DNA from: Candidatus Thalassarchaeaceae archaeon
Lineage (GTDB): Archaea > Thermoplasmatota > Poseidoniia > Poseidoniales > Thalassarchaeaceae
Length of the DNA stretch: 6,141 nucleotides
Assembly (NCBI GenBank): GCA_030747475.1
Contig: JASLKO010000195.1
Span: 1-6,141, forward strand
Reading direction: 5' to 3'
Below the pieces are notes generated by a model. The model was given only the letters and a program-made list of their open reading frames with translations, searched no databases and had not been told where the DNA came from. This document shows positions 5,081 to 6,141 of the stretch, in pieces. Position numbers and translations under genes: made by a program. The stretch's first letter is position 1. Each line of letters starts with the position of its first letter.

Positions 5081-6141
5081 ATGGCGCGACCTAGATTGCA
5101 TGGGACAGATGGAATCCGTGGCAGGGCCGATGAAACACTAGGTGCAGCATTGGAATGGGATGATGAAGGAGCACTCAATGCACTGATTGAACATCGTGTA
5201 CTATGCAATCGCGCGATGCGAATTATTGGAGAGGCCACAGGTTTGCATTTACTGAATGCGGTTGGCAACTCACCATTGGTCGTTATTGGCTGGGATCGGA
5301 GAAAGGCAAACAATGGACTGGTCGATGCCCTTGAATCAGGACTTGGAGCCGCTGGATGTCGAACAATTCGAGTTGGTGAAGTCCCCACTCCTGGTTTACA
5401 TCATGCAGTGTTGGCAAGTGCGGCTGATGCTGGAATGATGGTTACTGCAAGCCATAACCCTGCAACGGATTCCGGAGTTAAATTGTTTGATTCCGATGGG
5501 TATAAGTCAATGCCAGAGACCGAAGATAAAATTTCTGAACTTGCCTGGAATTTAGCCGATGGAAGTACCGCCGCCCCACAAGGAAAAGGCGAAATCTTGG
5601 ATCAAATTGATGGTTTGAGTCTCTACAAAAATTTCCTCAACCAGCGAATCGAATCTTTCGACTCGCTCTTCGATTGTCACATGAACTCGAATGATTTTGA
5701 TTGGCAAGAAATTATTGCATCACCTGGACTATTACTCGATTGTTCAGGTGGAGCGGGAACAGATTGGTTCGCAGAAGAACTCGTTCAGCGCAACATACCT
5801 TCGATTGAAGTGAGTAGTCGATTGGATCCAATCAATCATGAATGTGGCGCTGGTGAATTTTCACCAACAGCAAAATGGCTGGCTTCTGATTTACTCATTG
5901 AAACTCCTTCGCATCGATTGCTTTGGACTATTGCGAAAAGATTGGAGGAGAATGAAGGCGTCCCATCTTGGAAACCTGGGCAAATCATTGCAGCCGCACT
6001 CGATGGAGATGGGGATCGATGTTTACTCATTGAAGGTACGTCGGATGGATTCAAAATTGTCGATGGAGATAGAATGTGTGATGATATCATCCGAGCCGCT
6101 CTATCTGCAAATTCAGGAAAATGGAAAATGGCCTCAAGTAT
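5081..6141 (+). CDS. glmM: Phosphoglucosamine mutase-like phosphohexomutase, C-terminus beyond the window
   Basis: This alpha-D-phosphohexomutase is open for 353 codons to the window edge. It would interconvert a hexose 6-phosphate and 1-phosphate through a phosphoserine and Mg2+ in the cytoplasm. It begins with HGTDGIRG (7-14), typical of GlmM. The active-site loop TASHNP (122-127) carries the phosphoserine Ser124 and is followed by GVKLFDSDGYK, again GlmM-like. The metal loop DGDGDR (308-313) has Asp308, Asp310 and Asp312, and VDGD follows near 328-331. The sugar-binding loop (GExSGH) and C-terminal phosphate loop (RxSGTEP) fall outside the window. It is larger than E. coli GlmM: Ser to first Asp is 184 residues here and 139 there, with extra sequence in the 190-220 region and before the metal loop (about 265-300). 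The usual GxDTR motif reads GWDRR. The 5-nt gap to the LbH acyltransferase supports an amino-sugar role. Phosphomannomutase or phosphoglucomutase activity remains possible because substrate-determining residues are not visible. Confidence 0.9.
   Translation, partial: MARPRLHGTDGIRGRADETLGAALEWDDEGALNALIEHRVLCNRAMRIIGEATGLHLLNAVGNSPLVVIGWDRRKANNGLVDALESGLGAAGCRTIRVGEVPTPGLHHAVLASAADAGMMVTASHNPATDSGVKLFDSDGYKSMPETEDKISELAWNLADGSTAAPQGKGEILDQIDGLSLYKNFLNQRIESFDSLFDCHMNSNDFDWQEIIASPGLLLDCSGGAGTDWFAEELVQRNIPSIEVSSRLDPINHECGAGEFSPTAKWLASDLLIETPSHRLLWTIAKRLEENEGVPSWKPGQIIAAALDGDGDRCLLIEGTSDGFKIVDGDRMCDDIIRAALSANSGKWKMASS

Noticed and set aside
5029..5388. A 119-codon minus-strand frame across the LbH/glmM junction, and similar shadows at 4801-5101 and 5836-6090
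   Set aside because: Ser/Pro-rich translations antisense to well-supported genes. The Shine-Dalgarno sequence and conserved HGTDGIRG motif show the plus strand is coding.
5081..6141. Naming the mutase phosphomannomutase/phosphoglucomutase (ManB)
   Set aside because: The HGTDGIRG start and SDGYK after the serine loop fit GlmM better, and the neighbour is a GlmU-like acyltransferase. The substrate loop is outside the window, so the alternative is kept only as a caveat.

Overview
The window holds four protein-coding genes and almost no non-coding DNA. One very long membrane-protein gene runs leftward off the left edge. Three genes run rightward: an ATP-type phosphoenolpyruvate carboxykinase (pckA), a stand-alone left-handed beta-helix (LbH) sugar-nucleotide acyltransferase, and a GlmM-type phosphohexomutase cut by the right edge. 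I see no RNA genes, mobile elements or CRISPR repeats.

Organism (inference, moderate confidence): the gene style suggests a planktonic archaeon of the Marine Group II/III (Poseidoniia-like) type. Three observations point this way. A TATA box lies about 25 nt before an ATG of pckA, as in leaderless archaeal transcripts. The internal genes of the rightward cluster instead carry Shine-Dalgarno-like sequences. The leftward gene is a very large polytopic membrane protein with an acidic soluble N-terminal tail and no recognisable family. A bacterium cannot be excluded, because pckA and the two hexosamine-type genes also have close bacterial relatives.

Layout: 1-2577 (minus) is a membrane protein of at least 859 codons with roughly 22-24 predicted transmembrane segments, unfinished at its C-terminus. 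2578-2720 is a divergent promoter region. 2721-4349 (plus) is pckA with all expected catalytic residues. 4386-5075 (plus) is the LbH acyltransferase, 36 nt after pckA. 5081-6141 (plus) is a glmM-like phosphohexomutase, 5 nt after the LbH gene, unfinished at its C-terminus.

How they may work together: PckA makes PEP from oxaloacetate and so opens gluconeogenesis. A GlmM-type mutase would convert glucosamine-6-phosphate to glucosamine-1-phosphate. An LbH acyltransferase related to the GlmU C-terminal half would acetylate that product. The rightward cluster therefore reads as a route from C4 acids towards activated amino sugar, with the uridylyltransferase step missing from this window. Spacing supports co-transcription of the last two genes strongly and of pckA with them less strongly. 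I did not find a clearly new system. The most notable items are the unidentified giant membrane protein, the enlarged mutase, the nested inverted repeats in the GC-rich start of pckA, and the pckA start choice.
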